A DNA stretch of 33,533 bases from DASPKX01 sp035627835 (lineage in GTDB: Bacteria > Verrucomicrobiota > Verrucomicrobiia > Limisphaerales > SXQI01), in NCBI GenBank assembly GCA_035627835.1, contig DASPKX010000166.1:1-33533 (forward strand), given 5' to 3'. This document shows, one piece after another, positions 10,632 through 18,360 of the stretch. A program made the translations under genes and the position numbers. The notes beneath the pieces are model-generated. The model saw nothing but the letters and a program-made list of their open reading frames with translations, did not search any database and was not told where the DNA came from. The first letter of the stretch is position 1; each line of letters opens with the position of its first letter.

Positions 10632-11126
10632 TCACGGAACAGGGCTGATCGCTTCGCTGAAATTCGTTTGCCCGGGGAGCTTCATGGATACTGCCAACCC
10701 AGCGAAGCGGCCATTGCTGGCAATCTCGGAGACATTCCTTTTCCAAACCGAACGCATCCGTTCGCTGCGATTCGGCTCGAAATCCCACCACACGGGCAAT
10801 CGCCACGTGAGTGATGGGGCCGGGGAGATGACGGTGACCCCCTCACCTGGTTTCAAGCTTGGCATATTCACGGGTTGGGACGGCCACTCCACAGGGAGAG
10901 CTTCCAATGGCGCATACCTTTGCGGCATCAGCGCAGCAACGACGATCGTGCGATCCATCGTGTTGCTGATGGTGAATATGCTCTTCGTTTCACCATTGAT
11001 GTTGGTGAAGCCACAAAACTTGATGCGCGGCCCCGCGCCGAACCGAGGCTGCCGCTGAACGAGCACCATCCCAGCAATTCCCGCGAGTGCCAGAACGCTT
11101 GCGGTTATTGCGAGGCGACGCTTCAT
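10632..11126 (-). CDS. Membrane-anchored small protein of the GFTN/GETK family, copy 1
   Basis: A 164-residue paralog of the next gene. The frame is open 60 codons further upstream, but that part overlaps the threonine aldolase gene; the ATG at 11126 gives MKRRLAITASVLALAGIAGM, a good signal anchor, and begins 4 bases after the aldolase stop. The exposed part contains IKFCGFTNINGETKSIFTIS, WRLPVWWDFEP and LPGQTNFSEAISP, matching copy 2 at the same places. Copy 1 has a Cys in KFCGFTN where copy 2 has RWVGFTN. Role unknown; secreted, probably a beta-rich domain facing the periplasm. Confidence 0.8.
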   Translation of the reverse strand: MKRRLAITASVLALAGIAGMVLVQRQPRFGAGPRIKFCGFTNINGETKSIFTISNTMDRTIVVAALMPQRYAPLEALPVEWPSQPVNMPSLKPGEGVTVISPAPSLTWRLPVWWDFEPNRSERMRSVWKRNVSEIASNGRFAGLAVSMKLPGQTNFSEAISPVP

Positions 11127-11130
11127 GGAA

Positions 11131-12252
11131 TTATTCGACTTTTGAGAACCGAGCGCTGCGGTTGCTTTCGCGGCGGGCAACCGCTTCATCGAAGGATTGT
11201 GTTCCCGCTTCTTTCGCGACGAGGTCTCGAATGTCTCCGACGAGAGCGTGGACATCTTCGGGTTGGGTGTCCCAGCTGCACATGAAGCGGCATCCGCCGC
11301 GGCCAATGAATGTGTAGAAGACCCAACCTTTGGCCCAGAGCTGTTTAATCACCTTCTCCGGCAACTCGGCAAAGACGGCGTTGGCCTGACGCGGGAAGAG
11401 GATGTTCACGCTGGGGATCTGAGTGAGACCGGTGTGGAGCAGCTCGGCCATGTTGTTGGCGTGAGCCCCATATTTTAGCCACGCGCCATCTTGCAACATC
11501 CCCACCCAGGGAGCGGAAAGGAAACGCATTTTGGACGCGAGCTGGCCTGCTTGCTTGCAGCGGTACGCGAATTCTTCAGCCAGCTCCAGGTTGAAGAAGA
11601 TTACAGCTTCGCCGACGTGAGTGCCGTTTTTGGTTCCACCGAAGCAGAGAACGTCGATGCCGGCTTTCCAGGTGACTTCCTTAGGTTTAACGCCGAGGCT
11701 GGCAACGGCGTTGGCAAATCGCGCACCGTCCATGTGCAGCTTGAGGCCGAGGCCTTTGCAGGTGGCGCCGATCGCACGGACTTCCTCAGGGGTGTAAACG
11801 GTCCCGACTTCGGTGGCTTGCGTGATTGTGACCGCGCGAGGCTTCGGAAAGTGGATGTCGGTGCGGCGCTTCACGGCCCGGTCGATGTTTTCGGGGTCAA
11901 TCTTCCCGTCTTTAGTCGGAAGCAACAGAACCTTGGTGCCGTTGGAAAAGAATTCAGGCGCGCCGCATTCGTCTGTTTCGACGTGGGCAATCTCACTGCA
12001 AAGAATGCTGTGGTAGGACTGGCAGGTCGAGGCGAGCGCGAGGGAGTTTGCGCTGGTGCCGTTGAAGACGAAAAATACCTCGCACTGCGTCTCAAAGACA
12101 TCGCGGATGAGGTCGGCAGCGCGAGAAGTCCATTCATCATCCCCGTAGGCCTTGGCATGGGCCTGATTGGCTTGAGCCAATGCGTCCCAGGCTTCTGGGC
12201 AGATGCCGGAGTAGTTGTCGCTCGCGAAATGGCGGCGGGGTCGAGTGTCCAT
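11131..12252 (-). CDS. Low-specificity L-threonine aldolase family PLP enzyme
   Basis: Cytoplasmic fold-type I PLP enzyme that splits L-threonine or L-allo-threonine to glycine and acetaldehyde. The 373-residue product shows FASDNYSGICPEAWDAL at the N terminus, FVFNGTSANSLAL (61-73), the cofactor-stacking region EIAHVETDECGAPEF with His90, the PLP-binding LHMDGARFANA with Asp175 and Arg178, and the Schiff-base lysine in CFGGTKNG (Lys208). It belongs to the threonine aldolase/beta-eliminating lyase family; substrate preference (L or L-allo) cannot be read from the sequence. It leads a same-strand run with the two GFTN proteins and the DUF1800/DUF1501 pair, but no functional link to them is evident. 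No good ribosome-binding site precedes the ATG. Confidence 0.92.
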   Translation of the reverse strand: MDTRPRRHFASDNYSGICPEAWDALAQANQAHAKAYGDDEWTSRAADLIRDVFETQCEVFFVFNGTSANSLALASTCQSYHSILCSEIAHVETDECGAPEFFSNGTKVLLLPTKDGKIDPENIDRAVKRRTDIHFPKPRAVTITQATEVGTVYTPEEVRAIGATCKGLGLKLHMDGARFANAVASLGVKPKEVTWKAGIDVLCFGGTKNGTHVGEAVIFFNLELAEEFAYRCKQAGQLASKMRFLSAPWVGMLQDGAWLKYGAHANNMAELLHTGLTQIPSVNILFPRQANAVFAELPEKVIKQLWAKGWVFYTFIGRGGCRFMCSWDTQPEDVHALVGDIRDLVAKEAGTQSFDEAVARRESNRSARFSKVE

Positions 12253-12735
12253 GGGCGTGAGGTTAGCGGAGGGCGGAGGGCATTAAAAGCGCGTGTGCGT
12301 CATAAAGAGGACTCGCAGTTGGTCGAGTAGATAAAGGCGGTCAAACAAAAGGGGCGCGCAAGTGTGTCTGGGTGTCTTTTGTGGGGGATGTGGTGTGGTT
12401 TTATGGTGGTTAACCGATGACATTCGTCTGCAAGGTTTTTCACGTGGGCGACAATGCCCTGCCGAGAGAGCAGACGGCAAAACGGGGATTGGGGAGCGGG
12501 TCGAGGTTAGTTGTGCGCCTCCATACGGAGGCTGTCATAGAGGGGCAAGAACCCACAGGCTTCGCTGGCGCTTCGCCTGTGCGCTGGTCTGTTCGGCCGC
12601 TACGCGGCCCCGGTGACGTGCGGAGCGTTGGTGGGCAGGCGTTCGCGAGGCCCTTCGGCTGCCTAGAAGCCGCCGTGGCGACATCGAAGTTGAGGGGCGC
12701 GACCTGAAGGTCGCGGCTACATGGAGCCAGAGCGC
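12253..12735. other. Gene-free stretch of about 480 bases
   Basis: I see no believable gene here: the short open frames on both strands lack family features, and the longest ones run into pdxH as shadows. The left half (12253-12540) is unremarkable, with the presumed promoter of the threonine aldolase gene. The right half is hairpin-rich and described separately. Confidence 0.6.
12554..12715. repeat. Cluster of three hairpins, REP-like, downstream of pdxH
   Basis: Three perfect inverted repeats lie in 160 bases: CACAGGC/GCCTGTG (12554-12560 with 12575-12581), GGCCGC-TAC-GCGGCC (12595-12609) and CGCGACCT-GA-AGGTCGCG (12698-12715). The last is a 7-8 base-pair stem with a tiny loop flanked by GGCTAC, the look of an intergenic palindromic repeat present in many copies. 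None has a T-run. It lies 20 bases past the pdxH stop and could protect the 3' end of that mRNA. Confidence 0.5.
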
Positions 12736-13383
12736 CTATGGGGAGAGGCGGTCGATGCGCCAGGATGAGCCGTCTCTGGTATAGAGGAAACGGTCGTGGA
12801 GGCGGTTGGGGCGGCCCTGCCAGAATTCGATTTCCGTTGGCTGCAGCACGAAGCCCCCCCAATACGGCGGCATCGGAACTTCGCCAGCGCCATATTTTTC
12901 CTCCACCTCACGCAGGCGCTCTTCAAGTTCAGCGTGGTCGGGGATAACTTCGGTTTGGCGGGAGACCCAGGCGCTCATGCGGTTGCCCATGGGGCGAACT
13001 TTAAAGTATTCCTCGGATTCTTCGCGGCTTAATCGGGTGCAGGTTCCGCGGATCCCCACCTGGCGCTCAAGCTCGGGCCAGAAGAAATTGAGGGCGGCAT
13101 GGGGGTTCTCTGACAGCTCAAGGCCTTTGCGACTCTCGTAGTTGGTGTAGAAGCTGAACCCCCGGTCATCGACGGCCTTCAGCAAAACGATGCGCGCTGA
13201 GGGCTGGCCGAGCTTGTTGGCTGTGGCAAGGGTCATGGCGTTCGGCTCCGCCACACCGCCGCTCTTGGCCTGTTGAAACCATTTGGCGAATTGCGCGAGG
13301 GGATCCGACTCGAGCGTGGAACGGCGCAAGCCGGCGAGGGTGTATTCACGCCGCAGATCAGCGAGATTGAGTGCTGTGCTCAT
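12736..13383 (-). CDS. pdxH: Pyridoxamine 5'-phosphate oxidase
   Basis: FMN enzyme that oxidises pyridoxine or pyridoxamine 5'-phosphate to PLP, the last step of vitamin B6 synthesis and salvage. The 215-residue product has the standard length. Motifs: LRREYTLAGLRRSTLESDPL at the N terminus, AMTLATANKLGQPSARIVLL and DRGFSFYTNYESRKGLEL for FMN binding, RPMGNRMSAWVSRQTEVI with substrate-contacting residues, and the C-terminal WQGRPNRLHDRFLYTR ending in the family's RLSP. It is the last gene of a three-gene minus-strand unit; its ATG overlaps the stop of the RibD-type gene in ATGA, so translation is probably coupled. Confidence 0.97.
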   Translation of the reverse strand: MSTALNLADLRREYTLAGLRRSTLESDPLAQFAKWFQQAKSGGVAEPNAMTLATANKLGQPSARIVLLKAVDDRGFSFYTNYESRKGLELSENPHAALNFFWPELERQVGIRGTCTRLSREESEEYFKVRPMGNRMSAWVSRQTEVIPDHAELEERLREVEEKYGAGEVPMPPYWGGFVLQPTEIEFWQGRPNRLHDRFLYTRDGSSWRIDRLSP

Positions 13384-14084
13384 TTTGTTTTCTTAACGGA
13401 GTAGACGGCGAACATTTCGTGGTTTACCTGCTCAAAGCGTTTTAGGCGGAGTTGGGTCGCGTCCGCCAGGCGCTCGACTCCTTGACCATCCGCGAGGGTG
13501 GGGGAGTCGCGCCCGCCAAAGATGCATGGGCAAATGGTGAGATGAACTTCGTTCACCAACCCTTCGGCAAAAAGCGCGGCGTTGACTCCGCCCCCGCCCT
13601 CCGATAGCAGCCGCCGCACGTTGTGTTTGGCGCGGAGCCATTTGAAGGCTTCGGTAAAGCAAAGGTCGGTTTCGCCGAACACCGCCACCTCATCCGCAAC
13701 CTCCCGGAGCCGCGCCAGCTTTGCCTTGGGCGCGCGTTCGGTGGTGAGAACGATTACGGGGGAGTCGTGTTTCTTGAATAGGTCGGCCTGAGGGCGAAGT
13801 GAGCCGCTCCCGCTAACGATGACGCGGAGCAAATGGCTGCTGACGTTGTTGCGCGCACGTAGTTGTTGGTACTTCCTGCCGCCACTGCTGAAGGTTACGC
13901 CAGGCTGATCGGCTGTGGATGTGCCTGCAAGCACAGCATCTGCCTGGGCGCGGAGTTGAAGCATCAACTCACGGTCGCGCTTGCTGCCGAACGGCTCGAA
14001 TTTTCGGTTAGGCAGCGCAAGTTTGCCGTCGGCGCTGATGGCGGCGTTCAGGAAGACAAAGGGGAGTGAACCGCGCTTACTCAA
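13380..14084 (-). CDS. RibD C-terminal-type reductase (dihydrofolate-reductase fold)
   Basis: NADPH-dependent reductase domain as found at the C terminus of RibD, here on its own without the deaminase half; substrate probably a pyrimidine of riboflavin synthesis or a related pteridine. Motifs are FVFLNAAISADGKLA, LRAQADAVLAGTSTADQPG and the signature LLSEGGGGVNAALFAEGLVN followed by LTICPCIFGGRDSPTLADG. The frame opens at an ATG at 14129 deep inside the TPR gene, but a TTG at 14084 overlaps the TPR stop by 8 bases and has GGAG nine bases upstream, so I prefer it (234 residues). It overlaps pdxH by 4 bases. Pairing a flavin-type reductase with an FMN enzyme is suggestive, not proof of a shared pathway. 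Confidence 0.85.
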   Translation of the reverse strand: MSKRGSLPFVFLNAAISADGKLALPNRKFEPFGSKRDRELMLQLRAQADAVLAGTSTADQPGVTFSSGGRKYQQLRARNNVSSHLLRVIVSGSGSLRPQADLFKKHDSPVIVLTTERAPKAKLARLREVADEVAVFGETDLCFTEAFKWLRAKHNVRRLLSEGGGGVNAALFAEGLVNEVHLTICPCIFGGRDSPTLADGQGVERLADATQLRLKRFEQVNHEMFAVYSVKKTK

Positions 14085-14583
14085 ACTTGATTTTCTCCAG
14101 TTGCGGCCAAAGCGGGCGCAAATCCTCATCGGAACGGGCCATTTTCAAGATTTCTTTAATGCCTCCGAGCTTTACGGCCTCATTGATCCAACTCAGAGCC
14201 TCTTCGAGCTTGCCGAGTTGGGCGGCGTAGCACGCGAGGTTGTAAGGTATGATGCTGATGGTGGGGAAGTTGCCGATGATGTGGGTCAAGGTTTCGTGAG
14301 CCTCCTGCGTTAGGCGAACCTCGTGAAGGGCAAAGGCGAGCTTTATCCAGCCATCGCTTCGCTCAGGTGCGAGTTGGATGGCCGTTCGAGCGGCATTGAT
14401 AGCGCGGCGCCAGTCGCGGGCCGCAGCGGCGAGTTCCCACTCGGCAAGGGAGGTGTCGGGGTGATGGCGGAACTGGCGGGGAATGAGCGTGAACTCCCGT
14501 TCGGCTTCCTGCAGAGCCCCGAGTTCAATCCAGCCAATGACCGCGTTCAAGTGGTGAGCTAATGGTGGTCCCACCTGCTCCAT
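14077..14583 (-). CDS. TPR-repeat protein
   Basis: A 168-residue soluble protein without signal peptide, built of about four tetratricopeptide repeats: ALQEAEREFTLIPRQFRHHP (about 23-42), DWRRAINAARTAIQLAPERS (about 57-76), DGWIKLAFALHEVRLTQEAH and YNLACYAAQLGKLEEALSWI near the C terminus. The spacing of Ala/Leu/Tyr positions and the Pro at repeat ends is typical. Such proteins serve as interaction scaffolds; no partner can be named. It is the first gene of the unit with the reductase and pdxH, starting at the ATG at 14583 just after the terminator of the upstream lipoprotein gene. Confidence 0.85.
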   Translation of the reverse strand: MEQVGPPLAHHLNAVIGWIELGALQEAEREFTLIPRQFRHHPDTSLAEWELAAAARDWRRAINAARTAIQLAPERSDGWIKLAFALHEVRLTQEAHETLTHIIGNFPTISIIPYNLACYAAQLGKLEEALSWINEAVKLGGIKEILKMARSDEDLRPLWPQLEKIKFE

Positions 14584-14630
14584 GCCTCATATTTAGCTTC
14601 TGGCAATGCGGTTGCCAATCGATCTCCGCC

Positions 14631-14664
14631 CAAAAAAGAAGGGAGTGGGCTTGCGCCCACTCCC
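14631..14664 (-). terminator. Rho-independent terminator of the DUF2382 lipoprotein gene
   Basis: Perfect 10-base-pair stem GGGAGTGGGC (14641-14650) with GCCCACTCCC (14655-14664) and a TTGC loop. On the minus strand it is followed at once by TTCTTTTTTG (14640-14631). It sits 31 bases after the lipoprotein stop and separates that gene from the TPR operon. Confidence 0.88.
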
Positions 14665-14695
14665 ATCACGAAATGAACTGTTTGACTTAGCCCTG

Positions 14696-16054
14696 TTATT
14701 TCGACCCTTCCGGCTGATTCTCTGGGCCGCGACCGGTGAGGTCTTCAGCGCCGTGATTCTCTTCGGTGCTGTCAGCAGCGCCAGAGCTATTCAAACTCCC
14801 GCCTTCAGAGCGGCCGCGAGCGCTGGCGCCAGCGCTCACCGAAGAGTCCCCCGCGGATGTTGCTGCGTTCGCCGACGCGCCACGGGTGGCGGACGCGTTG
14901 GCTTCAGCGCCGATGGAAGCGTCGGCCACAGAAGCGCCGCCGCTGATGGACGCGCCAGCGGGAGCGCCCTGGCTGTTGGATTGCCGGGTGGCTGCATCAC
15001 CACGCGCAGACTGGTCTCGTGCGACTTCAGCCCGCTCACGCCGGACTTCGCCGCCAACGGTTTCACGCTCGGTTTCGACGTTGGTGCGAGCGCGGACGAT
15101 TTCAGAGAGTTGGACCTCTTTCTGCACGGTTGGGACTTCCTCCATGAGTGGAATGAAGATTTCGCGATTGGCAAAGGCGTTCTCGGCTGCGCCCTGGCGC
15201 CCGGTCACGCGCTCGCGGTCAACCTGGACATCCTCGCGGCGGAGCTGAATGGGCTGGCTGACGCGCTCTGTCTCAACGGATTTGCGGAGGACCACACGTC
15301 CGGCAGGGATGCGGCGCTTGGCCACTTCAAGCCTCTCTTGATGCAGGTAAAGCTCCCCCTCGTTAGCCGAGGCCTGGGTGGCGCGTTGAGGCGCGTTCTG
15401 CTGATTTGCGCCAGACTCGGCCAGGGCTGAAGCGCCCTGCGCGCTGCTGGAGCGGGTGTCTGCATTGGCCTGCAGGTTCTGGCGGTCGATATGAATTTGC
15501 TCGCGGCGCACGGTGTCGCTGACGGTTTCCTGGCGAGTGTCGGTTGTTTTACGCGCGCGAACGACCTCCGTGACCTCCGTGCGTTTTTCCACAGTGGGCA
15601 CTTCGCGAGTGAGTTCAATGACCATTTCCTTCGAGTTGAAGGCTTCGCCCGCGGAGCCCTGGCTCAGGCGTTGCTGGGCTTGGTCCGCCGTGATGCGCTC
15701 GATGACAACCTCCTCGCGCTGCAGTTCGACTGGCAAGGATTGGCGCTCGGACTCAACCACTTTGCGAATGACGACGCCGCCGCGTGGGACTTCGCGTTTG
15801 CCCACACGAAGCTCCTCGCGATAAAGCGGCACTTCGACAACACGATCAGTCGTGGAAGTGGCTTGGGACCGCGCGCTGCGATCGTCGGATGTCGCTGCCA
15901 TGGCGCTGGCGCCTTGCGAGTAAGAATCGCCCTGATGCATGGCTGCATGGGCATGAGCGCTGCCATGGCGCTGCTGAGCGGTCCTGTTTGAGTCCTGATG
16001 AGCGCACCCGGCCATGAGGCCTGCGGCGGCAAGAAGAATTGCACACTGTTTCAT
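14696..16054 (-). CDS. Lipoprotein with two DUF2382 (YsnF/AvaK) units
   Basis: A 452-residue exported protein. The N terminus MKQCAILLAAAGLMAGCAHQ carries a lipoprotein signal with lipobox LMAGC (Cys16). Two DUF2382 units follow: EVPLYREELRVGKREVPRGG with a partner strand ELTREVPTVEKRTEVTEVVR (about 74-185), and ELYLHQERLEVAKRRIPAGR with PLMEEVPTVQKEVQLSEIVR (about 232-345). The last 90 residues are Ala/Ser/Gly low-complexity. DUF2382 occurs in bacterial stress-related proteins, often with PRC-barrel domains; here it is repeated and lipid-anchored. The ATG is preceded by AAAGGA at five bases. The gene stands alone, with its own terminator downstream. Likely an envelope stress or coat protein, by inference. 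Confidence 0.9.
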   Translation of the reverse strand: MKQCAILLAAAGLMAGCAHQDSNRTAQQRHGSAHAHAAMHQGDSYSQGASAMAATSDDRSARSQATSTTDRVVEVPLYREELRVGKREVPRGGVVIRKVVESERQSLPVELQREEVVIERITADQAQQRLSQGSAGEAFNSKEMVIELTREVPTVEKRTEVTEVVRARKTTDTRQETVSDTVRREQIHIDRQNLQANADTRSSSAQGASALAESGANQQNAPQRATQASANEGELYLHQERLEVAKRRIPAGRVVLRKSVETERVSQPIQLRREDVQVDRERVTGRQGAAENAFANREIFIPLMEEVPTVQKEVQLSEIVRARTNVETERETVGGEVRRERAEVARDQSARGDAATRQSNSQGAPAGASISGGASVADASIGAEANASATRGASANAATSAGDSSVSAGASARGRSEGGSLNSSGAADSTEENHGAEDLTGRGPENQPEGSK

Positions 16055-16361
16055 ACCTGTCCTTTAGATCTCCCGTTGAAGTATTTGCGCGTATCCCGCG
16101 CTGGATGCCCGCTTCCCTTAGTGTCTGCGAGCGTCTGTGCAAACCTTCCCCACAATCTGGAGCATGCCAGACGGGTTTTCCCTGATAAGCTTGCTAGCGA
16201 AGGGCTGATGATGCGGATCAAACGGCGCGTTTTAAGCGGAGCAGGGTTCTTGCTCCCGCACTGCCACGGCACGGTCAAGCGTCGTCATCGGCCTCTTCGT
16301 GCCAGAGAACTCAGCTTTGCCCCTAATTGCCACTCCTTGGGTCTGACTGGATGTTGCAGGC
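16055..16361. other. Gene-free stretch of about 300 bases between divergent genes
   Basis: Lies between the DUF2382 lipoprotein gene and the divergent response regulator gene, so it should hold both promoters, but I could not identify a convincing -35/-10 pair. One imperfect hairpin is seen at 16235-16259 (GCGGAGCA with TGCTCCCGC around a seven-base loop) without a T-run on either side. Short open frames here look like chance. Confidence 0.5.
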
Positions 16362-16772
16362 ATGCCGGTGCCCCGAGTGATCCTGGTCGAGGATAATGCT
16401 GACGACGAATTCTTCTTCCTGCGGACGTGGGATAAAGCTGGCTTGCGGGGAAATGTTCAGGCCTTGCGGGATGGGAATGAGCTTGTCACCGGCCTTGAAG
16501 CTTTGCGGTCAGGCTCAGCCGAAAGACCTTGCCTGGTTTTCCTCGATTCAGTGATCCAACCGCTCTCCACCGAAGAGATATGCGGGGCGATCGAAAACCT
16601 GGGAACCAATATCCCGATTATCCTGCTCTCCGGCGCCGAGGACAGTCCCTTGGAGCGGCGTCTGGAAAAGGGAAGGCTGGTGCGTGTATTAAGGAAGCCG
16701 ATTACCGTCGCGACGCTGAGGGAGTCGGTGCTTCAGCATTGTCCGAACCTCGACAGTGGATTGACGCCTTAA
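16362..16772 (+). CDS. Single-domain response regulator (receiver only)
   Basis: A 136-residue CheY/Rcp1-like receiver with no output domain, likely a phosphorelay shuttle or a regulator acting by protein contact. The acidic pocket is VEDNADDEFF (Glu10, Asp11 and neighbours), the phosphoacceptor is Asp62 in LVFLDSVIQPL, the switch Ser/Thr is in ILLSGAED and the conserved lysine in VLRKPIT. The expanded acidic start (EDNADDEFFFLRTW) is typical of receivers near phytochrome-like kinases. No histidine kinase lies next to it. It converges on the KaiB-like gene 23 bases away. No clear ribosome-binding site is visible before the ATG. Confidence 0.88.
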   Translation: MPVPRVILVEDNADDEFFFLRTWDKAGLRGNVQALRDGNELVTGLEALRSGSAERPCLVFLDSVIQPLSTEEICGAIENLGTNIPIILLSGAEDSPLERRLEKGRLVRVLRKPITVATLRESVLQHCPNLDSGLTP

Positions 16773-16797
16773 GCGCTCCAAAAGGGCGCGGCTTTTT
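16773..16797 (+). terminator. Probable terminator after the response regulator
   Basis: Directly after the stop codon, GCGC(T)CC (16773-16779) pairs with GGGCGC (16784-16789) around an AAAA loop with one bulged T, followed by GGCTTTTT (16790-16797). The stem is short but GC-rich. It overlaps the stop codon of the convergent gene. Confidence 0.55.
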
Positions 16798-17071
16798 ACA
16801 GTTTTGCGTCCAGCGCTTGAGAGGCGCGAAAAGCATCAAACTTGCCGACAACTCGTCGTTGGCTCTGCGGCGGGCGATGCAGCACCAGAGTTGGCACCGC
16901 GACGATATCCCATTCCTCGGCGGCAACGGTGTTTTTGTCGAGATCGTAAACCTCTATGGCCGCAGGAAAGTTGCAGAGCTTCGCGCCTTCTCGAGCGGCT
17001 TCAATGGCCGCGCTCTTGTTCCGTTCAGTGACGAATAAGAGGCCACGAACAGGATGCGCTGAGGGCTTCAT
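16796..17071 (-). CDS. KaiB-like thioredoxin-fold protein
   Basis: A 91-residue soluble protein. It starts with a strand GLLFVTERNKSAAIEAAREG and continues AAIEVYDLDKNTVAAEEWDI, then the cis-proline block VAVPTLVLHRPPQSQRRVVG followed by KFDAFRASQALDA. The order (first strand, helix, EVYDL strand, AEE..IVAVPTLV, PP..RR(I/V)(I/V)G) matches KaiB and KaiB-like proteins better than a redox thioredoxin; there is no CxxC. KaiB binds KaiC in cyanobacterial clocks, but KaiB-like proteins are common in other bacteria near kinases or receivers. No KaiA or KaiC is in the window; a receiver protein lies convergently 23 bases away. Identification is by motif order only. Confidence 0.6.
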   Translation of the reverse strand: MKPSAHPVRGLLFVTERNKSAAIEAAREGAKLCNFPAAIEVYDLDKNTVAAEEWDIVAVPTLVLHRPPQSQRRVVGKFDAFRASQALDAKL

Positions 17072-17172
17072 GCTTCAAGCTTAAGCTCGGATTTCCAGAC
17101 CTAACAGTCAGGAGATTTCCTACGGAGTTTATGTTAGAAGCCGCCCAACGAGCGCAACGCAGAGTCTAGTCG

Positions 17173-18318
17173 TTACTGAAAGAGCATTGGAGCAAACTCG
17201 TTGAGATATTCACGCCATTTATCCCAAGTGTGGGCGCCCTCGGTTTCCTTGTAGATGACATTGAAGCCGTTTTTCTTGAACATTTCCACAGTCGCGCGTG
17301 ACGTTTGCACGAGGAAATCGTCCTTGCCGGTCGCGAACCAGAAGACCTTCAACCCTTCCTTGAGCTTCGGATCCGTGAGCTGAGTTTTGTGGCGCTCTTC
17401 AAAGCTGGGGCCTTGTTGTTGCGGCCCACGCTGGCCGCCGGCGATTCCAAACACCCCGGAGCTGAAAACACCGAGATGGGCGAACTGTTCCAGGTGAGGA
17501 ATGCCAATATTTAATGTTTGGGCGCCGCCCATGGATAGCCCCGCAATGGCTCGATGATTGCGGTCGGCGAGGGTGCGATAGCGCTTATCGACATGGGGCA
17601 TAATGTCCACGACGAACTCTTTCTCAAATTCACCCGCTGCGCGGGACTGGCCGGTGTGGCCGTGTGGCATAACGACGATCATCGGCTTGGCTTTGCCGGC
17701 GGAGAGGAGGTTATCCATGATTACTCCTGCACGGCCAACGGTGTTCCAGCTGTTGTCGGAATCCGATGCGCCATGCAAAAGGTAGAAGACAGGATAGCGC
17801 GAGGAACCGGCCTCGTAACCGGGAGGGGTATAAACATGCAGGCGACGGAACCGGTTCAGCGTGGAAGACCAATAGGTCACTTCGCTGACTGAGCCATGCG
17901 GAACGTCGCGGTTGTCCATCCACTCGGCGCCGGGCACGTGGACCAGACTCCAGATGTTCTGGTTGGATTCGCTCACAAGAACGTTGCGGGTGTCCACGGT
18001 TGTCATGCCATCCACATTGAAACTGTAGCGGTACGCGCCTGGCGGAATTGGGCCGATGGTAAGCTCCCAAACGCCATTGGTTCCCTTGGCAAAGTCCCGC
18101 ACCAGATTCGTGCCACCAGGGATATCGCCGCCCGACAAACGGACCTCCGCAGCCTTGGGCGCCTGGACGCGGAAAGTGACCTTTCGGTCGGGGCTCACCT
18201 CTGGGGAGACCACGGGCGGTGGCGGCGAGGGCCGGTTTTGGCCATGGAGGGAGACGGCAAACAGGGTTCCGGCAACCAGGCTGCTTAAGCATTTCAGCAC
18301 GAAGGCACGTGTTTTCAT
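17173..18318 (-). CDS. Secreted esterase D-type hydrolase with N-terminal CBM48-like domain
   Basis: A 381-residue exported enzyme of the feruloyl/acetyl-xylan esterase type. Residues 1-27 are a signal peptide (VLKCLSSLVAGTLFAVSLHG). Residues about 35-125 form an immunoglobulin-like E-set/CBM48 domain (KVTFRVQAPKAAEVRLSGG and IPPGAYRYSFNVDGM). The alpha/beta hydrolase domain follows: YPVFYLLHGASDSDNSW, nucleophile Ser262 in IAGLSMGGAQ, an acidic residue at 333-334 in TGKDDFLV and His363 in TEGAHTWDKWREYL. This architecture is common in enzymes that de-esterify plant cell-wall polysaccharides. The frame extends 11 codons upstream to a TTG, but the ATG at 18318 gives a clean signal peptide. Confidence 0.92.
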   Translation of the reverse strand: MKTRAFVLKCLSSLVAGTLFAVSLHGQNRPSPPPPVVSPEVSPDRKVTFRVQAPKAAEVRLSGGDIPGGTNLVRDFAKGTNGVWELTIGPIPPGAYRYSFNVDGMTTVDTRNVLVSESNQNIWSLVHVPGAEWMDNRDVPHGSVSEVTYWSSTLNRFRRLHVYTPPGYEAGSSRYPVFYLLHGASDSDNSWNTVGRAGVIMDNLLSAGKAKPMIVVMPHGHTGQSRAAGEFEKEFVVDIMPHVDKRYRTLADRNHRAIAGLSMGGAQTLNIGIPHLEQFAHLGVFSSGVFGIAGGQRGPQQQGPSFEERHKTQLTDPKLKEGLKVFWFATGKDDFLVQTSRATVEMFKKNGFNVIYKETEGAHTWDKWREYLNEFAPMLFQ

Positions 18319-18360
18319 GTGATGACTGAGCGTTAGTCGTCGCAGTGGCAACTCAAAGCA

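Noticed and set aside
11127..11306. 60-codon N-terminal extension of the first GFTN protein
   Set aside because: It overlaps the threonine aldolase gene and would bury the signal anchor.
12440..12862. Minus-strand 140-codon open frame after threonine aldolase
   Set aside because: It overlaps pdxH in another frame and is Pro/Arg-rich with no family features.
14606..15430. 274-codon plus-strand frame opposite the DUF2382 lipoprotein
   Set aside because: Antisense shadow of a repetitive, GC-rich gene; the minus-strand frame has signal, domain repeats and a terminator.
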